Below, in pieces: positions 53,673 to 64,000 of a stretch of 64,000 bases of DNA (position 1 is the stretch's first letter; every line of letters begins with the position of its first letter). The stretch lies in contig VYZB01000330.1 in NCBI GenBank assembly GCA_013397455.1, forward strand, positions 265,113 to 329,112. The letters are read 5' to 3'. A program made the position numbers and the translations under genes. Source of the stretch: Crotophaga sulcirostris. Its lineage: Eukaryota; Chordata; Aves; Cuculiformes; Crotophagidae. The notes under the pieces were generated by a model. It had not been told where the DNA came from. It was given only the letters and a program-made list of their open reading frames with translations, and did no database searches.

Positions 53673-56600
53673 TTTTATCTCCTCCCCTTACACAAAAAGC
53701 CTGAAGAAGCAGAAGGCATTTGTACAACTCTGACATACAGTGATTGCCTAAAACATGCAACCCATCTGTTCGTCTGGTGGAGTTTGAACAGAAAATGATC
53801 TCCAAAAGAATCACAATCACTACAGGCCAGGGGACTCAGTGGGTGTAGCAATGGCTGGTATCACTTATAACATTTATAACTGAAAACTACACAGAAATGA
53901 AGTCTGAAAGCAGAGAAAAATTAATGCTACATTAACTTAGCTAAAGCTGAGGGGGTTTTTTTCTGGATCTGATTTAATTTAGTCTCCACAGTACCTGACT
54001 TCTATGACTTTTGAGGGTTCTTCTGTAAAAGCATTTCAACCCCTTTTGAATTAAAGAGGTAATTCAACTAAAGAGCTAAACTAAAACATTTCATAATTGG
54101 TGAAACAAGTAAACTATTTCTCTGTGTCTGGTTATAATTTTATTTTGAAGTGCACAAAAGAGTTAGAACACATATGTCCTAGAATAAAAATAGTGCCTGA
54201 CAGCTATAATGTCACTCTGTAACTAGAGGGAACATTTCTGTTATCACTAAAATACCACGGATGTAGCCAATTGAACAAAAATGGTACTGTCTAAACAAAC
54301 TCAACACACAATGGCTAACTCCTAGCTTCAGAGGTTCAGCAGACCAACTGTGCTCCAGACAATGCTGAGTTTGTTTAAAGTGTAATACATTCAGTTGTGC
54401 ATGCTTATATATGAGTTATTGTAAAGTTGCTTCGGGCTAAATTCATTCCTGCTGCAATACCACTGAAATGAGTGTACTTACAGTGGAGATTAATTTAGCC
54501 CATTATGTACTAAACTTGCAGATCTTTCTTTAAAAAAGAACTATTCTTTCTGCAATTCATCTTGTTCACTGCAGTTATTTAAACACAAAGAAAGTCTTAT
54601 CTGTGTTACACCAATGTGGTGGAGTTATACCGGATTTACGTTGTTGCAACTGAGAGAATTCTTTTAGCTGAAAATAAAGACAGCTGCCCAAATTACATGC
54701 AGATCACTGCACTTCTCCTATACACCAAAAAAACTTGTAATGCACATTTCAGTGCCATGCATGACTTGCTATAGCAGCTGTAGGGTAAAGGAATTCAGAG
54801 CGATACACAAAACTTTGTTAGAAAGTTAGGTCACGGCTTTTAGCTGTAACAGATTTCAACATCTAAGCAAATGTGTTTAAGCTTTTCCATTACGCACGAA
54901 TGGCAAGCAGTGCACACTCTGTCCAGTTTATGGGGCAGCAATGGGATTCTTTTCCCAGATGGGAAGACTCATCTACAGAGATGGTACTTCAGCATTCTGG
55001 CTATGAAAGCTTTGAAATCAAGGATGAATAAATAAGATTAAAAATAACAACTAGGTGTCTAAAACACAACTATACATGGAATTCAGGTGCCTAAAGGGAA
55101 GAGCTCAGAAATCCCATCATCATCACCACCTCCACTTTGTTTGGCTTGATGCTGCATGGAGCACAGCCACCCTTCTCCTGTTGCAAGATAATTTTAAAAT
55201 AGAAAAAAGAACTAAATTCCTGAATGAAACCTTGCTTCCAAAATGATCACCTGGATGTTTTTCTAATGCAAATCTGAGGAAATTTCTCAGGCTTGATTTC
55301 ATGAAGAATATGTGAAAATATATTGCATTTTTATTTGAAATCTCAGGATCCCATGGGAAACAGAAATTCTGCATGTCAGCTGACTATAGTTGCAACTATC
55401 ATTTTGCAATGATGAGCTCTGTTTCACAGACTAGGCCAACAGAAGCAGGGAATATCTTCTTTCTGAAAGCATTTTTCTAAGGCATATAAGCTTTCTGTAA
55501 GATAAAGAAGCTTTTAAAAAGTAATGGGTGGTAGAACAAAGACAAGCAAGGGAAACTGTCAGCAATGAGTGTGCAGGTTGTCCCATTCCTCACTAACAAT
55601 TCAGTCCCTGTTGAGAAGGACGGTGAAAATTCAGTTATTAGTGATCTTTTTACATCCAAGGTTTTTCTTTTAAAGGCAAAAAAGAATAAAGAAATATTTT
55701 AAAAATGGCCATTTACTGGATTCAGCTCTAATCTCTAGTTCTGTAGCCCTAATATATGAATGGAGTTTGCCTTCAGTTGCCTTCTCACAAATAATTTTGT
55801 TTCAAGCTTACCTCCTTTCACTTCATCCAGAAACTTTCAACTCCAAACGAAAGAACACGCACTGAGTTGTGCGCAGTGTGCAAAGGCTTTTCCCAGTTCA
55901 AAATGTGCTCGTTCAAACAAACTACTGTTTCTACAGAAATAAGCATATTGACACATATTTTTACAGACTTGGAAAGATTTCCTTTCTATTCCATTTGTGC
56001 TATAAACACATGAAAGACAAACAGGGACTCCTTTTAATCGTACTTGACAAAAACAGCATGATGAGTGGGCAGCAATCTTGCTTGTTCATTTTCAATCTTA
56101 GAGGATCAAAAATCTATGAAATTTCTTGTGGTGTTGGGACCGATCAGGTATTTTTCCTTTGAAGAAATGCTGGAAATGCTGTGACCAGAAGTTATGGCTG
56201 CAGCACACTGCAGAAAACTGTGCTAACTGGGACCTCAAGACATCTGGGTTTCCATAGCGAGGAACACAAAAAGATGGACAACGCAAGAATCACTGAGGTA
56301 CATTTTATGTTTTTTACTGACACAGGAAGACAAGAATCTCTTCCTAGTCTTAGGTAAGTTCTGAACCTTAATTAAACCACATATGGCTTGGATGAATTAG
56401 GAGCAGCCCGTACCACCAAGCTGCTCTGAAGGACTGACTTTGCTTGGGTGGAAGTCGAATGGTGTGGAGGTGGCCAACAGGTGGGTACTTGCAACTCTAC
56501 CTACAGCAGCAGATATGCTGAAAAATGGATCAGCTTATGTATAAACAATGAAAAACAATGTTTTTTCATGCAGACCACAGCAAGAGGCTGATGCAGCCTG

Positions 56601-59600
56601 CATCCTTCTCCATGCTGCAAAATCCCAAAATGCTGTAGTCACAAGTACAGCCACATTCACCGGCAAATGTAAATCGGGCATTATTTTGCAGACTCTTGGC
56701 CAAGAATTTTGCTCTCAAAGCACTGTGCTCTACTACTTTAATTGAGTAGAGACCATAAAAACTCCAAGATGCTGAAAAGCCAGAGAGACAGGCATGTGTG
56801 TTTCTGGTACCCCAGCCAGGCTGGCTTTGCTGCAGACTTTTCTCAGCTGGTCTATGTTGTGCCAATGATGACTGTCTTCCCAAGGAAACGGCTACTGTGG
56901 TTTACAAAAAAATCAATATTTTTTTTTAATAAACCAGGTGTGAGCACTTCTGTGACACATGGCAGTGATGAGTAGAGTTTCACGGTCATGAATAAATCAG
57001 AACAAATGACATTCAACATTAAGACAGCTACTTATGACAAAACTTCAGCCACGCTTAAATGTAGTTAATACAAAGAAGTTTAAATGATGTTGTCAGTCCT
57101 GGCTGCTCGATCTGCTGTCTGATTTTGTTGGTTTTCTGTATTCAATATTCAGTTACAGGACTACTCAGAGACATGTACCAGGCCCTAAAAGATGTACTGG
57201 CAATCTGAAAGGCAAAAGCAACTTCATGACTTGAAGAAAAAAATAAATCCCTCTTGCAGAGCAGAGCCAGAAGGGAGGGATGGTGCGTGGGGGTATGAAA
57301 GCTACCTCTGTTTTAGAGACCTGGTACAATTAATCACCTCAAGCGAGAACTGGAAAGAATGTAATTACTCTTAACTGGATGACTCTGCCTTTCCTCCTCT
57401 TCCACTGCTCATAAGGAAGAAGATACTTTCCCCTCAGAGTATCCATAAACCAAACATGAATGAGTTTGCTTAGGCAAACCATCCTCAGCTGCTTACTTCT
57501 GCATTTTGTGCAGAATTTACATAGCAAACCCCACTACATAAGCCCTGCAAAGCAAACAGCAGGCTCCTCTGTGGGGCTGTATAGTTCAACCATAATTATC
57601 CTTTAGTCTCTGCTCAGAAGACCACAACATTCCTTAAAGCCAAAATCTTTACAAAGTTCAATCTTCTCAAACTGGGAAGTAAGATATACAATAGCTGGTA
57701 ACTACTCTTGTAGTTTTAATTTAATTGAGGAGTACAGAAATACAACCCATACTCTCATGTGAAAACTAAGGTTTCATAATATTTTGCTTTACTCCATCTG
57801 ACTTTGCTGTATCTTGTGCGAACACAGGAAAAATGTATTGTCTTTTTGAGCGTTTGAACTTGTTAAGCCCTTTGTATTTTCAAAAAAAATTCTCTAGATA
57901 GCACAGGATCTCTTTTAAAAGCCATGTCTCACACTATTCAGAAACGCAGAGGTCTGGACATTTCAATATATTTCATCATCCTTTCACGGGACAAATAAAT
58001 AATGAGGATGAAGAATTGCAGATATTACTTTGGTTGTTTTTTACCTCGGGAGACAACTTCTAAAATGACAGAGACCTGGCTGACAAAATGAACTAAACAT
58101 AGGTTAGAGTAGACTACATTAGTGACGCAAACACAGTGAGCCTGGGCAGCTCTTTGTGACCTTGGTGTTCTCCTAGTTACCTCTGCTCTCTGCGGCACCA
58201 GGCACCTTAACCACATCTGTAGCCACTGTCATAAGTGCTGAGAATTACCCTTAAATATGAGGTATGGCTAAAGCTCACACATGGAAGATCCTCCTCAAGA
58301 TACTAAAAATAGTTCTGATAGACCCGGTACTACTGCTAGTGACACAAAGATACACACATCACCTACCACAAAAAAAAAAGAGGCAACTACCAATGATGGA
58401 CAGCATTTTGTTGCTACGTACCACTTCTTTCTTTCTAAAAAAGAGAATAAACTTACACAGTGAAGTGCAGCTAGTGCAATCCATCTGTTTTACTAATGCA
58501 GTAACAGTACTTAAAGTTACCTGTAATTCTGGCATAATAAGTTCTTTCACATACCTGTAAGTTCTAAAATGTACCTCCTCAAACACCCTGTTTTCCTGGA
58601 CTACAATACTCCAAGAATAACAGATTCTTCCTATGCCATCTTTATGAGAAGGCTCTCTCTTCAGTTTCAGGGTTTTGAATAAGCAACTGCTTATTCTATG
58701 GTCAGCTGCAAATAGACACAAAGACAGTTAGACCTGATGCACATTCAGTCGCCAAAAAATTATCAAACCGTCAGCCCTACTAAAGCCTGATTATGTGACA
58801 TCTGTTTCCTTGGGAGACAATGTGTATTGCCTTTTCAGAGTGGGAAAGCACTGATGAAGTTAGTTAAACACTGTTCTTTGTGCAGTCACAGTGAAAATGC
58901 TTGCTAAAGCCCAGCTGATTGTTTCTGTGCCAGTTCCCTGGGGACAACAGCAGCAATACAGGAGTGTGTGGGGTGCTCCTCATTTGGCTTTCAGCAGAAG
59001 TGTACAGAGCAGATTTACTGGAGGTTAGAAAGCTCCCTGCCAGTACTCCTCTCCCCATTACCATCAGGATCTTCCTGTGCAGCTGTGGATGAGTGGGGTA
59101 CACCTTTCACCTTTCCTCCATGTGCTCATATCAAGCGGTCTTGTTTAATGTGGCAGCAGAAAGTATCCACTCCATCACACAAGCCTAGAGAGATCAAGAG
59201 CAGCAACATTCATATTTCATCCTCCACCCAGAAATCCTTTAGGAGTCAGTGGATGCAAGGTGACAGGAGGGAGAGCCTAACACATATCTGCACCTGCACC
59301 AGGTGATGCTCTCGGCTCTGTTGAGAGTACTCTGTTCTTCAAGAGATAAAACTATGCAAGTTTGCAATCAACCATAAATCTAAATATAAAGTATGCAACA
59401 TATTCTGGCCGCATATATTTGTAGTAAAAAGTGCTCTTGGTCAGAGGCAAGATAAAAATATAGCTGGTATTACCACATCACTTTATTCACTTTCTCCCTC
59501 ACCTTATTAGTGCTAAGCATCATCTTAGTACTATCTGTATCGTAGTCCTGTCAGCTTACTTTATCCCTGCCCAGTCTTCAAATGCAGTGAATAATCTGAT

Positions 59601-60544
59601 TTACCATATGGATACACCACGTAAAGAAGAAACAGCATTGCCTGAACACAGAAGGCACCAAAAAAATACACTTGACAGTAACACAAGGGAGACAGACACT
59701 CAGTACTACAGGACGGAAACTATCCTGCCCTGCCAGGTCTATGGAAGTGCTGCATATGAAATAGTTTTACAAAACCTTCAGACTTATTTTAACATTTCTG
59801 CAAAATTCACGTAGTCTTGCCCGCATTGCTGCTTTTCACAGAGTAAACTACTGGAAACCTGGACCTTCACAGGGCTATACAATACTTCGACTAACGTGCT
59901 CTTGGTACATTGTACATTTTCAGCAGAAAACTGGGTTACACTTCTGTGTGCTAAACTGTGAACTCTGCCTATAAGGGGCAAATTAGCAAATTTCAAATGC
60001 AGTGAGTACTCCACATTATCCCAAGTAAGGACACATCTCCCCCGCGCTAACATCCTTTGTGTGTGTGCAGTCTCATCAGACACATCAGCTAGATGGACAA
60101 ACCCAAGTTAGTGAGTTAGCACTGAGGGGAAAAGATGGGCATCACTATTACCACCACACAGCATGAGACAGTTACTCGTGTGTCAAAATAAAAGACAAGG
60201 GTGAAACCTGTATTCAGTGGAAGGCAGAGGTAGACCTCCTGCTGATTTTAAGGGGGTCAGCATTTCACCCCTTGCACCTGCTAGCCTGGGTCTTGATCAC
60301 ACATGTCTTCTGGAGTTTGAACTTCCTTTGCAACCACTGGGAGTTGTGCATGGAGATGGGTTTCAACATCCAGTTTTCCAAGAGATGCAATTGAGTGAGC
60401 ACTTCATATGAAGAAGGGAAGCAAGTGAATAAAGGGAGAGCTAACTGACTTTGATTAACTCTTCTGTCATGTTAGTATTTTAAAATATCTTCTACACAAC
60501 CATGAAAACTGAATGTAAAAGAGACAATGCTGTGGTACAAAAGG
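53673..60544. other. Intergenic, AT-rich, one ancient palindromic repeat
   Basis: No gene recognised. The stretch 54,430-54,680 contains an imperfect palindrome and a second motif of an old amniote repeat, listed separately. Small open frames at 58,264-58,721 and 58,864-59,306 overlap on opposite strands and have no known motif. Confidence 0.6.
54434..54501. repeat. Ancient palindromic repeat (MITE or CR1-L3-like relic)
   Basis: Left arm 54,434-54,464 begins GGGCTAAATTCATTCCTG. A 6-base spacer follows, and the right arm 54,471-54,501 ends GAGATTAATTTAGCCC. The arms pair at 22 of 31 positions. The GGGCYAAATTCATCCCTG-type arm is known from dispersed amniote repeats. At 54,608-54,658 the string GTTACACCAATGTGGTGGAG, then TACCGGATTTACG and GCAACTGAGAGAA belongs to the same style of old element. 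Exact family not assignable by eye. Confidence 0.55.
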
Positions 60545-60550
60545 TTTATT
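60545..60550 (-). promoter_or_regulatory. Minus-strand polyadenylation signal candidate
   Basis: TTTATT on the + strand, that is AATAAA on the minus strand, followed on that strand by ACCTTTTGTACCACAGCATT and TGTCTCTTTT, a plausible cleavage and downstream context. It could end a minus-strand transcript entering from the right. Human synteny would suggest GJA3, but no coding exon in the window supports it. Another TTTATT lies at 61,511-61,516. Confidence 0.25.
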
Positions 60551-62440
60551 TAGTCACGATTTTGTAAACATATGAGGTAAATTAACATTTACATCAACTT
60601 GTTTCTTACAGAATTCAATACACAAGGCACTTCTTTGAAGACAGCACTTTTAACTGTTCGCTGATTATATTGTTACTACAAGTTCCTGACGGCCCAGAAA
60701 ACTGGTTGTGTTTGTTGTCAGATTCTGTCATGTAGAAGACAAACATTTGGTAAGCAAAAAGAAAGCTCTGGGTAAGCATTCTTATGCTTTATAACCTTTC
60801 AACTGTGAGAAAGTGTCAGTAGGAATAGGAATATACTCTCCACCTTAAAATATATCCACGTATTTTGCGTAACTCTTCAAGGACTGAAACTTCTGGAATT
60901 TGATTGGCATCTCACAACGAACTTAAAATGCAAATCTACAATTTCTTTTTCGTATCAGTTTTCTGCTTATGCAAATTGTCCCACTGCCTTTAATGATCTT
61001 GTTTGCAAGAATAAAAGTAACTTGCATGAAATTGTCTTTGCAGGCTCAGAACCATATTTTTGGCTAGAAAGCAAAACTTTTACTTTTTGTAAAAAAATCT
61101 ACAGTTTAACAGTGCAGTTTTTCTCCACAAGTATTTTATTTGGAATTTTATACCAGGCTGTAAATTTAGCTCTCAAAGGACAGTATGTCACAGCTAGTTT
61201 TGTCATTGAACCTCTAAACACACAAGAAGGCAAATCAATAGTCTTGAATCTTAATTTATTTGGTAACAATTGAGTTAATGATGAAAAGTATATTTTTCCA
61301 CAGTGTGCTCCCCCTATATATTCAGCTCCCATATTTTAAATATACAGACAAAACTGTTACTATAGGTCAGTGATCAGGTTAAATTGTCTTTAGTGATACT
61401 GCCTTATATCTGAAGAGTTCCTGTGTTATAGTAAGACAATTCTCTCTTAGGTTTAACTTATTGGCAGTGTCATTCTTTTGCTTTTATACAAATGTTAACT
61501 TAGAAAGCAGTTTATTTCACCCAAATGTGCAATCTGAAATAAAAAACTGAATGTAAACTTCGGAAAATCAAAATTACAAGAGCACACTTTTCACAAGAAA
61601 ACCCAAAGGAAATTAAACAAAAACATTTGGAATTTGAAAAAAAACCCCAACAACGCAGCCTGTTGAAATCCATGGTGTTAGTGTTTGTATCAAACAAAAA
61701 GACCTGGGGGCTCAACGCTCTGCTTCTGCAGACTGTTGTCAGCCACATGAACCCAGTGGAATCCAACAGTTTGTATCAGCCAAGGAGGTGGTCCCATGAC
61801 TAACCAAAAAAGGACTTAAGTACTGATCTGGTTTTTAAAGCTTAATTATTTTACTGATTAATTATTTTACTGATCCTACACTTACATATTCATACCAGAA
61901 AATAATCTCAAGAGCTGTAAAATGTCAGACATATCATTAACTCTAAGTGTCTTTAGGAACAACAAATACACTGAGCCAAATCAACCACTGGTACCAGTTT
62001 GCACACAACTGGCTTCCAAATTACACCAGAAAAGAACACAGTTAATCTGTTTTTTCAGTGCATGATACCTATTTTCAAGAAGCTATGATTTTTTTTAACG
62101 CCAACAAATTCAAGGAGCACTTTTTTTATCTGTGAAAAATCAAGATATTGACTTTCATAGATAAAATATTCCACTTTAATAAAAGGAAGGTTCTAGCAGG
62201 CTGTCTTCATTTAATAAAAATACAAAGGGAAGAAATGTGGGGTTTTAAATTGTCTATACTTCATTTTCTTTTGTATTAACTGACAGCTGCACTAATTAAG
62301 CCCAGTGAGAGAAACAGATCAGTTGTGCCCATGGCCAAGAAACTACGTATTTATGTGCAATGCAGATCTATTTTTATTATCTTTTTGTAAAACTATTATG
62401 AAAAATGTACTAATGAAACCAGTGATTTGGAAAAATGTTT

Positions 62441-62518
62441 CATACAATCATTGTGGTTGGAAGGGACCTCTGGAAGTTGCCTAGCCCAGCCCTCTGTGCT
62501 CCAAGCAGGGTCAACTAG
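62441..62518 (-). mobile_element. CR1 LINE 3'-end remnant, minus orientation
   Basis: On the + strand: ATCATTGTGGTTGGAAGGGA, CCTCTGGAAGTTGCCTAGCC, CAGCCCTCTGTGCTCCAAGC, the reverse complement of a CR1 3' end. Confidence 0.88.
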
Positions 62519-62586
62519 GACTTGTGAGCTGACTTATTGCAAAAAGCGTAGCACATCATACACCTGGCAACTTGTTTAAAGAGTAT

Positions 62587-62658
62587 CTTTTTTCCTCCTT
62601 TTTTTTTCTCCTTTTTTTTTTCTCCTTTTTTCTCTTTTTTTTTCTCCTTTTCTTTTCC
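62587..62658. repeat. Interrupted polypyrimidine tract (CTCC-T8 to T10)n
   Basis: Repeated CTCC followed by runs of six to ten T, about five units over some 70 bp, ending CTTTTCTTTTCC. A simple repeat, likely length-variable; on the minus strand it is a pure purine run. Confidence 0.85.
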
Positions 62659-64000
62659 ATAGCTTACTTTACCATTTTTTAAAATTCAGGTAAGAGAGAG
62701 AACAATCTTCCCACAGTCATTCTACTCGAAGAGCAAAAATGAGTGGGGTTTTTTTTCAGTTTGCTTAATATCAGGCATGATTCTATTCTGGCTTCTGTTT
62801 TTGCAATAACTTACTTACTGGATTCAAGATAGGCGTGTGTACAACATCCTTCTGGATTGTGGCTTGAACAAACATATGACCATGCTAAATCAAAGTATCA
62901 TTTGCTGCTAGTTCCCTCTTTAATATTAATTGATGTGAAAGTGTAAACAACTTGGAAATTAGCAGATTATTTTTGACAACATCTCTGTTCTGCAAGTTAG
63001 TTGGGTTTTGTATGTATTTTTTAGAACTTTGGAAGTCTCCATAGTTATGCTTTACTCATAGCATGTTGAATTCTGTGATCGTTCACGAGTAAAGATCAAT
63101 TACTCAAAATCAGCCACACCAGTAAGATTTTTTCCAACAAACCTGAATCAAGATGTGATGTGGCAACTAAAAGCAGTTGTAAGCACCAAGAGGGAGTTCT
63201 CCCAAAACAGTTACGTGGGCTTAAATGAAGAAACAATTACTCCAAATGAAATTGTAGGCAACCTAGAAGCTTGATGCTGTACAGGTACGTGATAAGACAT
63301 AATCTGATCTCAAAGCACAAGCTGTGAGTTGTAGCTTTGCTTTCTCAGACCAGTACTGCTTGGACATGGAGGCTACTCTGAAAGATTTTTCTTAGGGGTT
63401 GCAACAGCATTATAGTTCTCCTCCCAAGCTTCATCTAAGAGGAAAAATGATCTTTCACAGCTTCCCAGTAATTAATCTGTCTGAAAATACCATATATTCC
63501 ACAAGCACCTGAACTCTCTCTAGGTCTAACCACACATACTAACTTGAAAAGGGCAGACTAGGTATTAGTGGATCCTAAGTTAAATCTCTCTCTGCTATTT
63601 TTTATATACAATATGGATGCAATCCTGCAGGACACAATCTGTGAGGTTTATACTACAGTAAGGACTGCAAGATTCAAAGCTCTAGCAAACAAGCCAGTTT
63701 TTCTCTCAGACGTTGGTATAAAAAAAGCACATATTCCAGCTGGTCTGGTTTATATGAATACACTCCAGAGGGATTTTGACTTCATTCTTCTGAAGCACAA
63801 AATAAAGGAAAATATAGCCCACAAATTTTCATGTACTAAAATACAGGGATGCACATTGCATTATTTCAGCAAAATAACTACTTGGCATTTAGCAAAATTT
63901 AAAAACCTGCTACTATAGGTGCTAGTAAATCTAAAAATTTTGTGTTAAACTCTGCCTTTGTTTACATCTAGGCAACTTCATCAACTTTAGACTAAGTTCA

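Larger units (their letters stand above)
60551..64000. other. AT-rich flank; possible 3' UTR of a minus-strand gene
   Basis: No coding exon recognised. It is low in repeats apart from one CR1 remnant and a pyrimidine tract. The 116-codon + strand frame at 63,568-63,918 has no signal peptide, domain or splice context that I recognise. Confidence 0.4.

Noticed and set aside
63568..63918. 116-codon + strand open frame
   Set aside because: No recognisable motif, AT-rich codon use like its surroundings, no splice or promoter context.
1..64000. CRISPR arrays, bacterial operons, riboswitches
   Set aside because: The window is vertebrate nuclear DNA; no spaced identical repeats or bacterial signals were seen.

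Overview
The window is vertebrate nuclear DNA, almost certainly from a bird. It has AT-rich introns and short exons with GT-AG junctions. Nearly all recognisable interspersed repeats are CR1 LINE fragments with the avian-type 3' end (a C/T-rich stretch followed by ATTCTATGATTCTA-like repeats). There is also one solo LTR with a 6-bp target duplication. I saw no Alu, B1, L1 or bacterial features. The species cannot be fixed from the sequence.

Region 1 (1-25,961, + strand) is the 3' half of one gene, ZMYM2. Fourteen coding exons splice in consistent phase into 671 codons plus a stop, roughly the C-terminal half of a protein that is about 1,377 residues in human. In order they encode the last MYM-type zinc fingers, a Val-Pro repeat region, an acidic linker with basic nuclear-localisation-like clusters, and the C-terminal domain that ZMYM proteins acquired from a Crypton tyrosine recombinase. 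One intron uses a GC-AG donor, one exon is only 35 nt, and one exon carries a 7-residue in-frame tandem duplication. The 5' half of the gene lies to the left of the window.

Region 2 (25,962 to about 28,600) is the ZMYM2 3' UTR and flank, with several AATAAA signals. The opposite strand has open, splice-flanked stretches that could be exons of a convergent transcript or could be chance.

Region 3 (about 28,600-64,000) is intergenic as far as I can prove. It holds several CR1 fragments on both strands, one CR1 split by a solo endogenous retroviral LTR with TG...CA ends and a CTATGG duplication, a short hAT-type MITE with a near-perfect 8-bp duplication, a diverged 36-bp minisatellite, a G-rich tract, an ancient palindromic repeat, a 405-bp assembly gap and a polypyrimidine tract. 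Several exon-like stretches occur on the minus strand, the best being a phase-compatible pair at 33,191-33,490. They match nothing I can name and are offered as testable candidates only.

In human the next gene downstream of ZMYM2 is GJA3, on the opposite strand. No connexin reading frame is present here. If synteny holds, the right end of the window may approach the GJA3 3' UTR, but the sequence does not prove this.
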